Below are positions 43,797-52,995 of a DNA stretch of 64,000 nt, piece after piece (the stretch's first letter is position 1; every line of letters starts with the position of its first letter). This DNA comes from Bacteroidia bacterium (GTDB lineage: Bacteria; Bacteroidota; Bacteroidia; JADZBD01). The stretch covers positions 124,001 to 188,000 of the forward strand of contig JADZBD010000009.1 in the NCBI GenBank assembly GCA_020852255.1, read 5' to 3'. Position numbers and translations under genes: made by a program. The notes beneath the pieces were generated by a model. The model made no database searches and was not told where the DNA came from. It was given only the letters and a program-made list of their open reading frames with translations.

Positions 43797-43834
43797 TTTA
43801 CCTAAAGGCAACGGAAACGTACTATTTAGGTAAA
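43797..43834. repeat. Perfect 10-bp inverted repeat upstream of recQ
   Basis: TTTACCTAAA (43797-43806) and TTTAGGTAAA (43825-43834) are exact inverted copies with an 18-nt loop. They lie 77 bp before the recQ ATG. This may be an operator for a dimeric regulator or a leader hairpin; no T-run follows immediately. Confidence 0.6.
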
Positions 43835-43851
43835 AATAGGATTTTTCCATC

Positions 43852-43911
43852 ATGGCTGGCCTTGTGAAAAAGAACGTTTCAAACAATGAGTTTTTAATAC
43901 ATCCCCAATAA
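43852..43911 (+). CDS. Possible 19-residue upstream ORF coupled to recQ
   Basis: An ATG at 43852 opens a 19-codon frame whose TAA stop (43909-43911) shares its last A with the recQ ATG (TAATG). The peptide begins MAGLVKKNVSNNE. Such an arrangement permits reinitiation at recQ. It may be chance: there is no conserved motif, and the peptide is not rich in one amino acid. Confidence 0.3.
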   Translation: MAGLVKKNVSNNEFLIHPQ

Positions 43912-46124
43912 TGAACAGCACCGAGACCAGGTCGCTACAAAGTCATCTCAAGCAATTCTTCGGATTCAGCAAATTCAAAGACCAACAGGAACAGATTATA
44001 CAGAGTGTTCTTGACGGCAATGACACATTTGTTATCATGCCTACGGGCGGGGGGAAGTCTCTCTGCTATCAACTGCCTGCCCTGATCAGCGAAGGGACGG
44101 CTATTGTGGTATCTCCCCTGATCGCCCTGATGAAAAACCAGGTGGATAATATCCGAAGTTTCGGAGCAGAAACGGGCATAGCCCACTTTCTGAACTCTTC
44201 GCTGACCAAGGCAGAAATTCAGCAGGTTCGAAGTGACATTACCGAAGGGAAAACCAAACTTCTCTATGTAGCTCCTGAATCGCTTAATAAAGAGGAAAAC
44301 GTGATTTTTTTTCGCGACATACGCATCTCTTTCTTCGCGATTGACGAGGCACATTGTATTTCTGAATGGGGACATGATTTCCGGCCGGAATACAGGAGGC
44401 TAAGACCCATCTTTGAACAGATCGGTAAAACTCCAATCATTGCACTTACAGCTACCGCCACACCCAAAGTACAGCAGGATATTCTGAAAAATCTGGGCAT
44501 GACCGGGGCCAATGTCTTCAAATCCTCATTCAACCGATCGAATTTGTTCTACGAGATCCGCCCAAAGGTGAATGTGGTAAAAGAGATTATCCGGTTTGTA
44601 CGCAAACACAACGGAAAATCTGGAATTATATATTGCCTCAGCCGGAAAAAAGTAGAGGAGTTGGCCGAAACCCTGCAAGTGAATGGTGTAAAAGCCCTCC
44701 CCTATCATGCCGGGCTGGATGCAGGTACACGGGCCAGCACACAGGACAAATTTCTGATGGAGGAAATTGATGTGATTGTAGCCACAATTGCTTTTGGCAT
44801 GGGAATCGACAAACCAGACGTACGGTTTGTTATCCACCATGATATACCAAAGTCGCTTGAAGGTTACTATCAGGAAACCGGTCGTAGCGGGCGAGATGGT
44901 GGTGAAGGACATTGCCTTACCTTTTATTCCTATGACGACATACAGAAGCTGGAAAAATTTCTGAAAGGAAAACCTGTTGCCGAGCAGGAAATCGGCAAAC
45001 AGCTGATTCAGGAAACAGTCTCCTATGCCGAAACTTCTGTTTGCCGCCGGAAATTTCTGCTCCATTATTTCGGAGAAGAATTCGATGAAAACAATTGCAA
45101 CGGGATGTGCGACAACTGCAAGCATCCGAAATCAAAATTTGAGGGAAAGGAAAATGTAGAACTGATGCTGGAGACGGTTGCGGCCATGAAGGAAAAATTC
45201 AAGGCAAAGGATGTGATCAGTGTGCTGATGGGCACGATGACCTCCACCGTGAAGTCCTATAAGTTCAATAACCTTGAAGTATACGGGAAAGGCGCGGAAG
45301 ATGATAAAGAAGAGAAATTCTGGAACGCTGTAATCCGTCATTCAGTGATTCAGGGATTATTACAGAAAGACATAGAAACCTACGGCATTCTGAAAATTTC
45401 CAAGTCGGGTAAGGAATTTATGCGTTCGCCCCGGAGCATGATGATCACCCGCGACCACGATTATGAAGGTGCGGATTCCGGAGAAGATGAGGATGAAATT
45501 GTAACCAACGGCAACGGGCGCGGAGGAGGTGCGGACGAAGTCCTGTTCGCTATGCTTAAAGATTTATGCAAGCAGGCGGCCGGAAAGCATAAACTTCCTC
45601 CATATGTCATCTTCCAGGAGACTTCTCTTTCCGAAATGGCAATACAGTATCCGACTACAATGGACGAACTGACCAAGATCACGGGGGTCGGACTGGGAAA
45701 GGCACAGAAATTCGGAGCTGACTTTGTAAAATTGATCAAAAAGTATGTTGAAGAAAATGAAATAGAACGGCCACAGGATCTGGTGGTAAAAAGCGTAGTA
45801 AATAAGTCACAGGCAAAAGTTGCTATCATACAGAGTATTGACCGTAAATTAGACCTGGAGGACATTGCCAACGGAAGGGGGCTGAGTTTCGATGAGATAC
45901 TCACCGAGATCGAGCACATTGTGCAATCCGGCACACGTGTTAATCTTGGGTATTATATCAATCAGGTGATTGACGACGAGAAACAGGAAGATATTCTTGA
46001 TTACTTCCGCGAATCCCAAACGGATTCGCTGGAGGCCGCTCTGCAGGAACTTGGTGAAGACTCCTATTCTGAAGAAGAGGTAAGGCTTATGCGGATAAAG
46101 TTCCTGAGTGAATTTGGGAATTAA
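43911..46124 (+). CDS. recQ: ATP-dependent DNA helicase RecQ
   Basis: This 737-residue 3'-5' helicase has Walker A PTGGGKS, the DEAH box in IDEAHCISEWGHDFR, the ETGRSGRDG motif VI and four zinc-binding cysteines (CRRKF to CDNC). A winged-helix domain follows, and an HRDC domain (about 540-610) starts after an acidic linker (SGEDEDE). An additional C-terminal segment of about 100 residues, seen in many Bacteroidota RecQ proteins, completes it. It overlaps the convergent M20 gene by 4 bp. Confidence 0.95.
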   Translation: MNSTETRSLQSHLKQFFGFSKFKDQQEQIIQSVLDGNDTFVIMPTGGGKSLCYQLPALISEGTAIVVSPLIALMKNQVDNIRSFGAETGIAHFLNSSLTKAEIQQVRSDITEGKTKLLYVAPESLNKEENVIFFRDIRISFFAIDEAHCISEWGHDFRPEYRRLRPIFEQIGKTPIIALTATATPKVQQDILKNLGMTGANVFKSSFNRSNLFYEIRPKVNVVKEIIRFVRKHNGKSGIIYCLSRKKVEELAETLQVNGVKALPYHAGLDAGTRASTQDKFLMEEIDVIVATIAFGMGIDKPDVRFVIHHDIPKSLEGYYQETGRSGRDGGEGHCLTFYSYDDIQKLEKFLKGKPVAEQEIGKQLIQETVSYAETSVCRRKFLLHYFGEEFDENNCNGMCDNCKHPKSKFEGKENVELMLETVAAMKEKFKAKDVISVLMGTMTSTVKSYKFNNLEVYGKGAEDDKEEKFWNAVIRHSVIQGLLQKDIETYGILKISKSGKEFMRSPRSMMITRDHDYEGADSGEDEDEIVTNGNGRGGGADEVLFAMLKDLCKQAAGKHKLPPYVIFQETSLSEMAIQYPTTMDELTKITGVGLGKAQKFGADFVKLIKKYVEENEIERPQDLVVKSVVNKSQAKVAIIQSIDRKLDLEDIANGRGLSFDEILTEIEHIVQSGTRVNLGYYINQVIDDEKQEDILDYFRESQTDSLEAALQELGEDSYSEEEVRLMRIKFLSEFGN

Positions 46125-47305
46125 CTCTTCAGTGCAATACAGGAAAGCAGTGCCACACCCGTCTGAAGTGCCTCCTCATCTATATCAAACGTCTCGGTAT
46201 GTACACCGGCGCTGATCCCTTTTGATTTGTTACCGGTTCCCAGTCGAAAAAAACAGCCCGGGATATGCTGAGTATAAAATGCAAAGTCCTCCGCGGTCAT
46301 ACGCACAGGTAAATCCTCCACCTTTTCCTTTCCCAGGTAGGTTTCCGCCGCTTCCCTGCATCTCCCGGTAAGTGCTTCATCATTCCGGAGAAACGGATAT
46401 CCTTTTTCGATGCGGAATTCAACATTTCCGCCCTCTTCCCTGGCTTTGCGTTCTGCAATCTCCTTCATCAGGGCATGAGCTTTTGTACGCCAGTTCTCAT
46501 CCAGGGTTCGGAACGTACCTTCCACATAAACGGATTCGGGAATAACATTCGTTGCACCCTTACCCTCTATTTTTCCAAAAGCGATAACGGTTGGGATGTG
46601 GCCTCCCGCTTTTTTAATCATAAATACATTTCGCAGCTCCATCAACACGGCGGAAGCAATAAATAAGGGATTGATATAATCCGCCGGCATGGCTGCGTGC
46701 CCGCCCTTACCTCTGAAGGTCAGGTATAATTCGTCTGTGCTTGCCATGTACATGCCCGAACGGAATCCCACCCGACCGGTTTCCATTGAAGGAAACACAT
46801 GAAGTGCCACAATTGCCTCCGGCCTGGGGTTTTCCAACACTCCTTCACCGATCATGAGGCTCGCGCCTCCCGGAATTTTCTCCTCACCGGGCTGAAAGAT
46901 CAGTTTAACACTTCCGTGAAGTTCCGCCCGCAGCTCATGGATGATCCTGGCAGCACCAAGCAGGCAGGCCATGTGCACATCATGTCCGCAGGCGTGCATT
47001 ATACCGGGATGTTTGGAGCAATAATCTGCCGCGCTTTTTTCCTGAATCGGGAGAGCGTCCATATCAGCCCTCAGGGCGATACACTTCCCAGGTTTCTCCC
47101 CTGTGATTAAGGCAACAATACCCGTTTTGACGATACCTTTCTTAAAGCTGATCCCATATTCCGTCAGCCTGGCAGCGATAAACTCAGAGGTCTTATATTC
47201 CTGAAACGAAAGTTCAGGATGAGCATGAAGCTGACGGCGGACAGATCGCACCTCCGAATGATACTTTTCCGCCAACGCACGGATTTTATCGTTCAGCTCA
47301 GCCAT
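46121..47305 (-). CDS. M20 family amidohydrolase
   Basis: This 394-residue zinc hydrolase resembles N-acyl-L-amino-acid amidohydrolases and hippurate hydrolases: RADMDALP, the HACGHDVHMA motif, the PGEEKIPGG motif with the catalytic Glu, and the C-terminal MTAEDFAFY with metal-binding residues. It probably removes acyl groups from amino acids; the exact substrate is unknown. It starts 1 bp after the upstream nuclease-like gene. Confidence 0.9.
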   Translation of the reverse strand: MAELNDKIRALAEKYHSEVRSVRRQLHAHPELSFQEYKTSEFIAARLTEYGISFKKGIVKTGIVALITGEKPGKCIALRADMDALPIQEKSAADYCSKHPGIMHACGHDVHMACLLGAARIIHELRAELHGSVKLIFQPGEEKIPGGASLMIGEGVLENPRPEAIVALHVFPSMETGRVGFRSGMYMASTDELYLTFRGKGGHAAMPADYINPLFIASAVLMELRNVFMIKKAGGHIPTVIAFGKIEGKGATNVIPESVYVEGTFRTLDENWRTKAHALMKEIAERKAREEGGNVEFRIEKGYPFLRNDEALTGRCREAAETYLGKEKVEDLPVRMTAEDFAFYTQHIPGCFFRLGTGNKSKGISAGVHTETFDIDEEALQTGVALLSCIALKS

Positions 47306-47306
47306 A

Positions 47307-48320
47307 TCAGTTAATAAACAGCTTCAAATATACTGGTAAATGATCAGAGTAGCCTCCCAGATATTTTGTGCCGTTGAATGTTTTGTACATAGATACTTTG
47401 CCCTCCTTTCCCTTTTTTAAGAGGAAATCCTTTTTATAAATATTTCCGCTCTTGAGATCGCAGCTGATCTGATGTGGACCGCCTTTGAAGGATGAGGAGA
47501 CCAGCATCTGGTCAAAGAGATTCCACTGTTCCTTGAACAGGTAGGTGCCATCGCCGGGATTACCCGATGCGGTTACATTCATGAGTTCAGCGGAGCCCGT
47601 GGGCCGGGGGTGCGCATGCAATACCTCCGTGAGGCTTTTGTTGTCTGGGAGATCATTAAAATCTCCCATTACAAGAATTTTAGCATTTGCCGTAACATAT
47701 TGTATGGAATCAATTTTTTTGCGAAGCCGGCCCGCAGCAAATATTCGCTTCACTTCCGTTTTTTCTTCTCCCCCGATTCTGCTTGGGAAATGAATCACGA
47801 ATACATGTATGCTTTCCTGCCCGTATTTCAAGTGAGCATAGAGAATGTCTCTTGTCTTATTCTCCGGCATTTGCGGATTAGTAGCTGAAATGAACTGATG
47901 GGATTGCAATTTAAAAACACCCTGATCAAACAGGAGTGCGGTCTCAATTCCCCTTACATCCGGTCCGCTGCTGATGAGCATACTATAGTTGCCCTTTATC
48001 AGCCGGGAATTCCTGACCAGGTCTTCCAGGCAGCTCTTCTCCTCCACTTCGCATAAACCGATCAGATCCGGCAGGTCACCGGGAACCGAATCGATTACCT
48101 CCGCCAGGCGATTGATTTTCTTAAAGTATTTTCCCGTATTCCACTTTCGTTTTGCATCCGGGAGAAAGTCGTTATCGCTTTTATGCGGATCATCAATGGT
48201 GTCAAAAAAATTCTCCGTATTGTAAAACATTACGTAGTATTCGGTGTATTTGTGCCTGTGCATCGAGAGCAGAAAAGGCAGCAAAAGAACCGGCAGGAGT
48301 CGGAATACCGCGGTTTTCAC
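47307..48320 (-). CDS. Exported endonuclease/exonuclease/phosphatase family protein
   Basis: This 337-residue protein has a signal peptide (about 1-20) and the EEP fold: FYNTENFFDT, CEVEEKSCLEDL, FVIHFPSR, MGDFNDLPD and the C-terminal GYSDHLPVYL motif with the catalytic Asp-His. It probably hydrolyses a phosphodiester or phosphomonoester outside the cytoplasm. It is 3 bp downstream of the large TolB-like gene and shares its transcript. Confidence 0.88.
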   Translation of the reverse strand: MKTAVFRLLPVLLLPFLLSMHRHKYTEYYVMFYNTENFFDTIDDPHKSDNDFLPDAKRKWNTGKYFKKINRLAEVIDSVPGDLPDLIGLCEVEEKSCLEDLVRNSRLIKGNYSMLISSGPDVRGIETALLFDQGVFKLQSHQFISATNPQMPENKTRDILYAHLKYGQESIHVFVIHFPSRIGGEEKTEVKRIFAAGRLRKKIDSIQYVTANAKILVMGDFNDLPDNKSLTEVLHAHPRPTGSAELMNVTASGNPGDGTYLFKEQWNLFDQMLVSSSFKGGPHQISCDLKSGNIYKKDFLLKKGKEGKVSMYKTFNGTKYLGGYSDHLPVYLKLFIN

Positions 48321-48323
48321 AAA

Positions 48324-51300
48324 TCAAAAGTCGGTGGAAAATGAAAGATAGAAGAGTCTTGGCTTTTGCACAACGCCGTCATCCACACCCCAGGCCCAGT
48401 CGGCCCTCACAAAATAGCCAAGAATACGGCTCCGGAGGCCGAATCCGTAACCGCCAACAATTGGTTCGCGCTGATTTTTTAGTGTAACCAGTACAGGATA
48501 ACCTCCGAGAAAAGTTGTATTCAGGGCATTTTCATCAGAGAAAGGATCCGGTCCGTTCCATGCGGTACCAACGTCTCCAAATCCGATAATTTGAAAATTC
48601 TGAAGAAAATCTGACCGGATCGGTTTATTCATAAGGTAGCGGAACAAAGGCATCCGGAGTTCAGAATTCAGCAGCACAAAACTATTTCCGTTCCTGATAT
48701 TCTGTTTAAATCCACGAAGCGGAGCGGCGAGTGTCTGGTAAGTATAATTTTCTTCTGTGGAGATTGGAATTTCCGTATGGAAAAGCGGATTCATCCACGC
48801 ATCCACGCCTCCCATGTAGTATACGAGCTTCCTGCTTCCGAAGGATGTACTGGCACTTAGGCGGTTGGCCCAAATGAAATCGCGATGAATTTTCAGGTAA
48901 TGCCTGATATCAAGTCCTACGATAGCGATATCAGTAGAGTCCTTTGCCTGAGAGTACACCTCGCCGAAGAGTTTTAGCCTGATACCACGGTAAAGATTCA
49001 GGCCACGTTTGATGGTATTATCGTAGATATACTCTACTTTCAGTCCGCCCCAAAATTCATTCCGGTCGGGTTTTTCGAGGCTCACATCTTCCCGGGCCAT
49101 ATAGACGGTCCGGTCATACCGGGTGCTCAGGGTAGTCTTCAGCGCTGCCACTTCACTGAAGGGATATTTCAGTACATATTTCAACTGGTAAGCATCAATT
49201 TTTATGCGGTAAAGCCCCGACTCAATATCCTCCAGGCTTTGCAGATGGAAGGTATATTCTTTGTCCCAAAGTTTCACCCGGTCCACATACCCAATGAAAA
49301 ACTCATTCGATCCGATCTCCCATGGTAAACGGGCTCCTCCAACGATCTTGTAATCTTCAAAGAGGTCATCCAGTTCAATTCTGAACTGGGCGGAGAAACC
49401 CGGATTCACGTAGGGTCCCCCGGTGAAGCGCTGGTAGGTAGGATTGAGGTAAGAATTATCAAATTGGGTTACCACCTGCTCTGATGTAAAGAAGCGGTTG
49501 TAGTTTCTCATCCGGCCGAAGTCAAATGGTTTGTTCAGCAAAGAATCCTGAACGTTCTTCCCTACCGTGATATCAGGAAGTGGCTTTTTTTCATCCGGGG
49601 TTTTCTGTTTCCCTTTTTCAATGTCGAATACATAATTATCAATATCAATCAGGGTACTGTCCTTTGGAGATGTCTTTTTAACAGGATCCTTCTTCACCTT
49701 GATGTTCACGCTGTTCACAGGGTTGCTCCCCTTTTGATTGGTCTTTTCATAGCGCTGCAGCTGATCTGCGAACCAGGTATTTTTCAATTCCACCGGAACC
49801 AATGCAGAATAGGCGGGTCGCTCTTCCACATAGAGATGATGAAGGCCGTCATGAAAAATCACCTGAGAAATTTTGCCTGAAACAGAACCAAGATCATGCT
49901 CCAGAATATTTCTTGAGTAATTTGTTACTGCCAGTGTTTTGGTCAGATACCTGTAGTGCTCTGCGGTATCTACAAAAGCCAGCACACTATCAAAGGTGGC
50001 CACATAGCGGTTCCTCACGCCATTCTCATCCGACAAGTAGCAAATAGCGGAGGAATCATAAGGGAAAGCCATTATTTCGTTTGCGTAAGGGGTGGAGGTA
50101 ACTCTTTTCAGCACAGGACTACGGGAGGGATAATTATAGATGAACAGGTCTTTATAATAAGCGACCTGCTCGGGCGCTCCTTTCTTTTTCCATCCCAGTG
50201 TATCATTGCTCCGGTTGGATGAGAAAATGATCTTCCCATTCCTCAGGAAACGCGGGTAGAAATCATCGTAGATATCATTGGTGATCTGTTCAACATTGCT
50301 GCCGGCGATATGGAACACATAAATATCAGATTGTCCCTTGTTCACCCCGGAAATGGCGATTCTTTTTCCATCCGGGGCATAGGAGAGGTCCAGGATCTTT
50401 TCGAAATTAACCATCTTAACAATGTCCTTTTTGCCATTACTCAGGGTATAATAGGTCATTAACAATTCCCCCTTATACTCTGTAATAATGGTCAGAATTT
50501 CACCGGTGGGATGCCAGGTGAGCAGCGGGAACGAATAATCATTGATGCGATCAATCTTTTTCTCCCGTTTAATAATCCGTTTTGTTTTCCCGGTGGTCAG
50601 ATCCCGGATCCAGACTTTGTACTGACCCATCTCATTGGTTACGTAGGCCAGTTTTTGTCCGTCGGGGCTCACTTTTGCCTGGCTGAACACCCGGGAGGCT
50701 TTTATTTTTTTCAGGACGGAGGGAGAGGAGGGCAGATTTCTGGATTTATCGGAATCTCCGTATCGTCCTTTATAGAATTCAAGCCATTCATAGGTAACAT
50801 TCTTCACCGAAACTCCGAGTACGAACAAGAAAGCATTCTCCACATTCCGGCTCAGCTTGGTCATATAAAGGATATTGGAGATTACATTTTCTCCATAGGT
50901 TTCTCCAATATAAGACCACAGTGAATGTCCTGAGGCCGTAGCATCCTGTCCGGTGAGGTGATTAAAATCCTCGTATCTGCCAGAAACAATCCCATCCTTC
51001 ACCCGGTTCTCTGTTTCCGGATCATATTTGTTTGAAACGTAGGAAATAAGTCCTTGTGTGAACCATTCCGGCAATACCAGAAAAGTACTGTTCTTAACCA
51101 TCTCCTTCACATTACCTCCATACATCATTTGGTTTACGACCACCTCCGCCACTCCCCCCCGAATCTGTTCTTCCAGTTTCCTGTGGTCTCCTTCAAAATA
51201 GACGGCCACCTTACTTCCCACAATGCGGGTTACCCCCCCAACGTTGGCCTGCTCATTATACACCAGTCCCATATTGCTGGCCTTAAACTCACTTTGCGAA

Positions 51301-51581
51301 TTATAAATGATGAATTCCACTTTGGATTCAAGCGGAAAATCGAAGAGTTTTTCAATCTGGGCCAGGTGTTTGCTGGCATTGATGGCCACGAACTCCGCTA
51401 TTTCGCGTCCGCCCTGATAGAAATAGACATTGTACTTATCGTAACTATAGTACGTCCAGTGGTGTGGCAGATTATGCTGCACCCTGTTCTTTCCGAAGTC
51501 CTGGTGAGAACCGTAATAGAATTGGGCGGGAAGTAATCCAGTAATCCCTGAAAAAACGAATAAAAATAGTCTCCGGAGCAT
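48324..51581 (-). CDS. Large TolB-like beta-propeller and outer-membrane barrel protein
   Basis: This 1085-residue protein has a signal peptide (about 1-19), an N-terminal domain of about 270 residues resembling the MA-family metalloprotease fold, PD40/WD40-like propeller repeats (about 290-560, including SPDGQKLAYVTN and APDGKRIAISG), a linker with basic and proline-rich stretches, and a C-terminal beta-barrel (about 720-1085) like the bacterial surface antigen domain, ending in LSFSTDF. The expected HExxH is absent: the equivalent helix reads GGVAEVVVNQM. The protease part may therefore be structural. The family is widespread in Bacteroidota but its role is unknown. Confidence 0.8.
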   Translation of the reverse strand: MLRRLFLFVFSGITGLLPAQFYYGSHQDFGKNRVQHNLPHHWTYYSYDKYNVYFYQGGREIAEFVAINASKHLAQIEKLFDFPLESKVEFIIYNSQSEFKASNMGLVYNEQANVGGVTRIVGSKVAVYFEGDHRKLEEQIRGGVAEVVVNQMMYGGNVKEMVKNSTFLVLPEWFTQGLISYVSNKYDPETENRVKDGIVSGRYEDFNHLTGQDATASGHSLWSYIGETYGENVISNILYMTKLSRNVENAFLFVLGVSVKNVTYEWLEFYKGRYGDSDKSRNLPSSPSVLKKIKASRVFSQAKVSPDGQKLAYVTNEMGQYKVWIRDLTTGKTKRIIKREKKIDRINDYSFPLLTWHPTGEILTIITEYKGELLMTYYTLSNGKKDIVKMVNFEKILDLSYAPDGKRIAISGVNKGQSDIYVFHIAGSNVEQITNDIYDDFYPRFLRNGKIIFSSNRSNDTLGWKKKGAPEQVAYYKDLFIYNYPSRSPVLKRVTSTPYANEIMAFPYDSSAICYLSDENGVRNRYVATFDSVLAFVDTAEHYRYLTKTLAVTNYSRNILEHDLGSVSGKISQVIFHDGLHHLYVEERPAYSALVPVELKNTWFADQLQRYEKTNQKGSNPVNSVNIKVKKDPVKKTSPKDSTLIDIDNYVFDIEKGKQKTPDEKKPLPDITVGKNVQDSLLNKPFDFGRMRNYNRFFTSEQVVTQFDNSYLNPTYQRFTGGPYVNPGFSAQFRIELDDLFEDYKIVGGARLPWEIGSNEFFIGYVDRVKLWDKEYTFHLQSLEDIESGLYRIKIDAYQLKYVLKYPFSEVAALKTTLSTRYDRTVYMAREDVSLEKPDRNEFWGGLKVEYIYDNTIKRGLNLYRGIRLKLFGEVYSQAKDSTDIAIVGLDIRHYLKIHRDFIWANRLSASTSFGSRKLVYYMGGVDAWMNPLFHTEIPISTEENYTYQTLAAPLRGFKQNIRNGNSFVLLNSELRMPLFRYLMNKPIRSDFLQNFQIIGFGDVGTAWNGPDPFSDENALNTTFLGGYPVLVTLKNQREPIVGGYGFGLRSRILGYFVRADWAWGVDDGVVQKPRLFYLSFSTDF

Positions 51582-51617
51582 GCCCGTTTATTATCTTGCT
51601 AATTTAACGAAAAAACC

Positions 51618-52265
51618 ATGATACGTATTGCCTGTTTTACCTTCAATCCCTTCGCCGAAAACACCTATGTATTGTCCGACAACACCGGAGAATGCGTAAT
51701 CATTGATCCGGGCTGTTATGACGACAGAGACCGGCGGGAACTGGCTGATTATATTGAAGATAACCAGCTCAAACCCGTGCACTTACTGAACACCCATGGA
51801 CATATTGATCATGTCTTCGGCAACAAATTTGTTTGCGAAAAATGGCAGATACCTGTGGAGATCCATCGTGAGGATCTCAAGACCTTACAGGCCATGGCAG
51901 AAGTGGCCCGGCTTTACTCTTTAAATGCAGAAATTTCCCCCGAACCAGGGGGCTGGCTGGAAGAAGGCGTAAAGGTATTATTCGGGCAATCGGGGCTGGA
52001 AGTTCTTTTTACACCCGGTCATTCCCCGGGCAGTGTATGCTTTTACCATCCCGGGCAAAAATTTCTGATTGGGGGCGACGTATTATTCCGGGAAAGTATT
52101 GGCCGTACCGATCTACCCGGCGGAGATCACTCCGGGCTTCTTAATAATATTACGACCAAACTTTTCACCTTACCGGAGGAGGTAACAGTATACCCCGGTC
52201 ACGGTCCGGAAACAACCATTGGGCACGAGAAAAGGCTTAATCCATTTGTAGGAGGAGGCCAATGA
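51618..52265 (+). CDS. MBL-fold metallo-hydrolase (glyoxalase II-like)
   Basis: This 215-residue protein has the metal motif THGHIDHVFG, PGHSPGS, a central DVLF and the C-terminal YPGHGPET motif. It resembles single-domain hydroxyacylglutathione hydrolase-like proteins, but the thiol substrate is unknown. It diverges from the large outer membrane gene and may be translated with the SprT-like gene 31 bp downstream. Confidence 0.9.
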   Translation: MIRIACFTFNPFAENTYVLSDNTGECVIIDPGCYDDRDRRELADYIEDNQLKPVHLLNTHGHIDHVFGNKFVCEKWQIPVEIHREDLKTLQAMAEVARLYSLNAEISPEPGGWLEEGVKVLFGQSGLEVLFTPGHSPGSVCFYHPGQKFLIGGDVLFRESIGRTDLPGGDHSGLLNNITTKLFTLPEEVTVYPGHGPETTIGHEKRLNPFVGGGQ

Positions 52266-52296
52266 CCTTCGACCGCACATACACTAATTTGCAAGC

Positions 52297-52926
52297 ATGA
52301 TTCCGGAGCAATTACTGAGAAACCGAATGATTCTGGAAAAGTACATTCCGGAACAGGCAGCAGACCTCATTGCACGCTGGATCTACCGGTACGATTTCAA
52401 GCTAAAGATAAAGCGTTCAAGATCCACGAAGTACGGAGACTACCGTCCACGGCTTCCCGGGCGGAACCACCAGATCAGTGTCAATAATGACCTCAACCGA
52501 TATAGTTTTCTACTTACGCTGGTTCATGAGATCGCCCATCTTACGGCCACGGAAAAATACGGTTACACTTCTGCTCCGCACGGGCGGGAGTGGAAACATG
52601 AGTTCAGGATCCTGATGCAGCCCTTTTTTGCGATGGGGATCTTTCCTGACGACGTTCACCGGGCTGTTCTGAATTACCTGAAAAATCCTGCAGCCACGAG
52701 CTGTTCTGATCTCCAGTTACAGCGCGTTTTACATCGGTATAACAAGGAAGTGCCCCCGCTGCACCTGGAAGAAATGCCGGAAGGAGCAGAGTTTATCTAC
52801 CGGAACCGGCGGTTTACCAAAGGAGCCTGCCGCAGAAAGCGCTATGAATGCCGGGAGAAAAAATCGGGAAAAACCTATCTGTTCAGTCCGCTCACACCCG
52901 TGGAGGAGGTGAGTGAAAATCAGTAG
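52297..52926 (+). CDS. SprT-like metalloprotease-fold protein
   Basis: This 209-residue protein has the zinc motif HEIAHL (HExxH) and a further His (HGREWKHEF) downstream, matching the SprT-like domain of Spartan-type proteases. Bacterial members are poorly studied. The C-terminal Zn ribbon of some SprT proteins is replaced by a basic tail (RRKRYECREKKSGKTYLFS) with only scattered cysteines. Confidence 0.85.
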   Translation: MIPEQLLRNRMILEKYIPEQAADLIARWIYRYDFKLKIKRSRSTKYGDYRPRLPGRNHQISVNNDLNRYSFLLTLVHEIAHLTATEKYGYTSAPHGREWKHEFRILMQPFFAMGIFPDDVHRAVLNYLKNPAATSCSDLQLQRVLHRYNKEVPPLHLEEMPEGAEFIYRNRRFTKGACRRKRYECREKKSGKTYLFSPLTPVEEVSENQ

Positions 52927-52968
52927 ATTTCTTAACGGAATATTCCGTGGTTTTCACTCACAAATCCT

Positions 52969-52976
52969 TACTTTTG
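52969..52976 (+). promoter_or_regulatory. -7 element of the aminotransferase gene
   Basis: TACTTTTG fully matches TAnnTTTG, 19 bp before the ATG at 52996. Confidence 0.5.
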
Positions 52977-52995
52977 GCCCATAAACTCTAAACCC

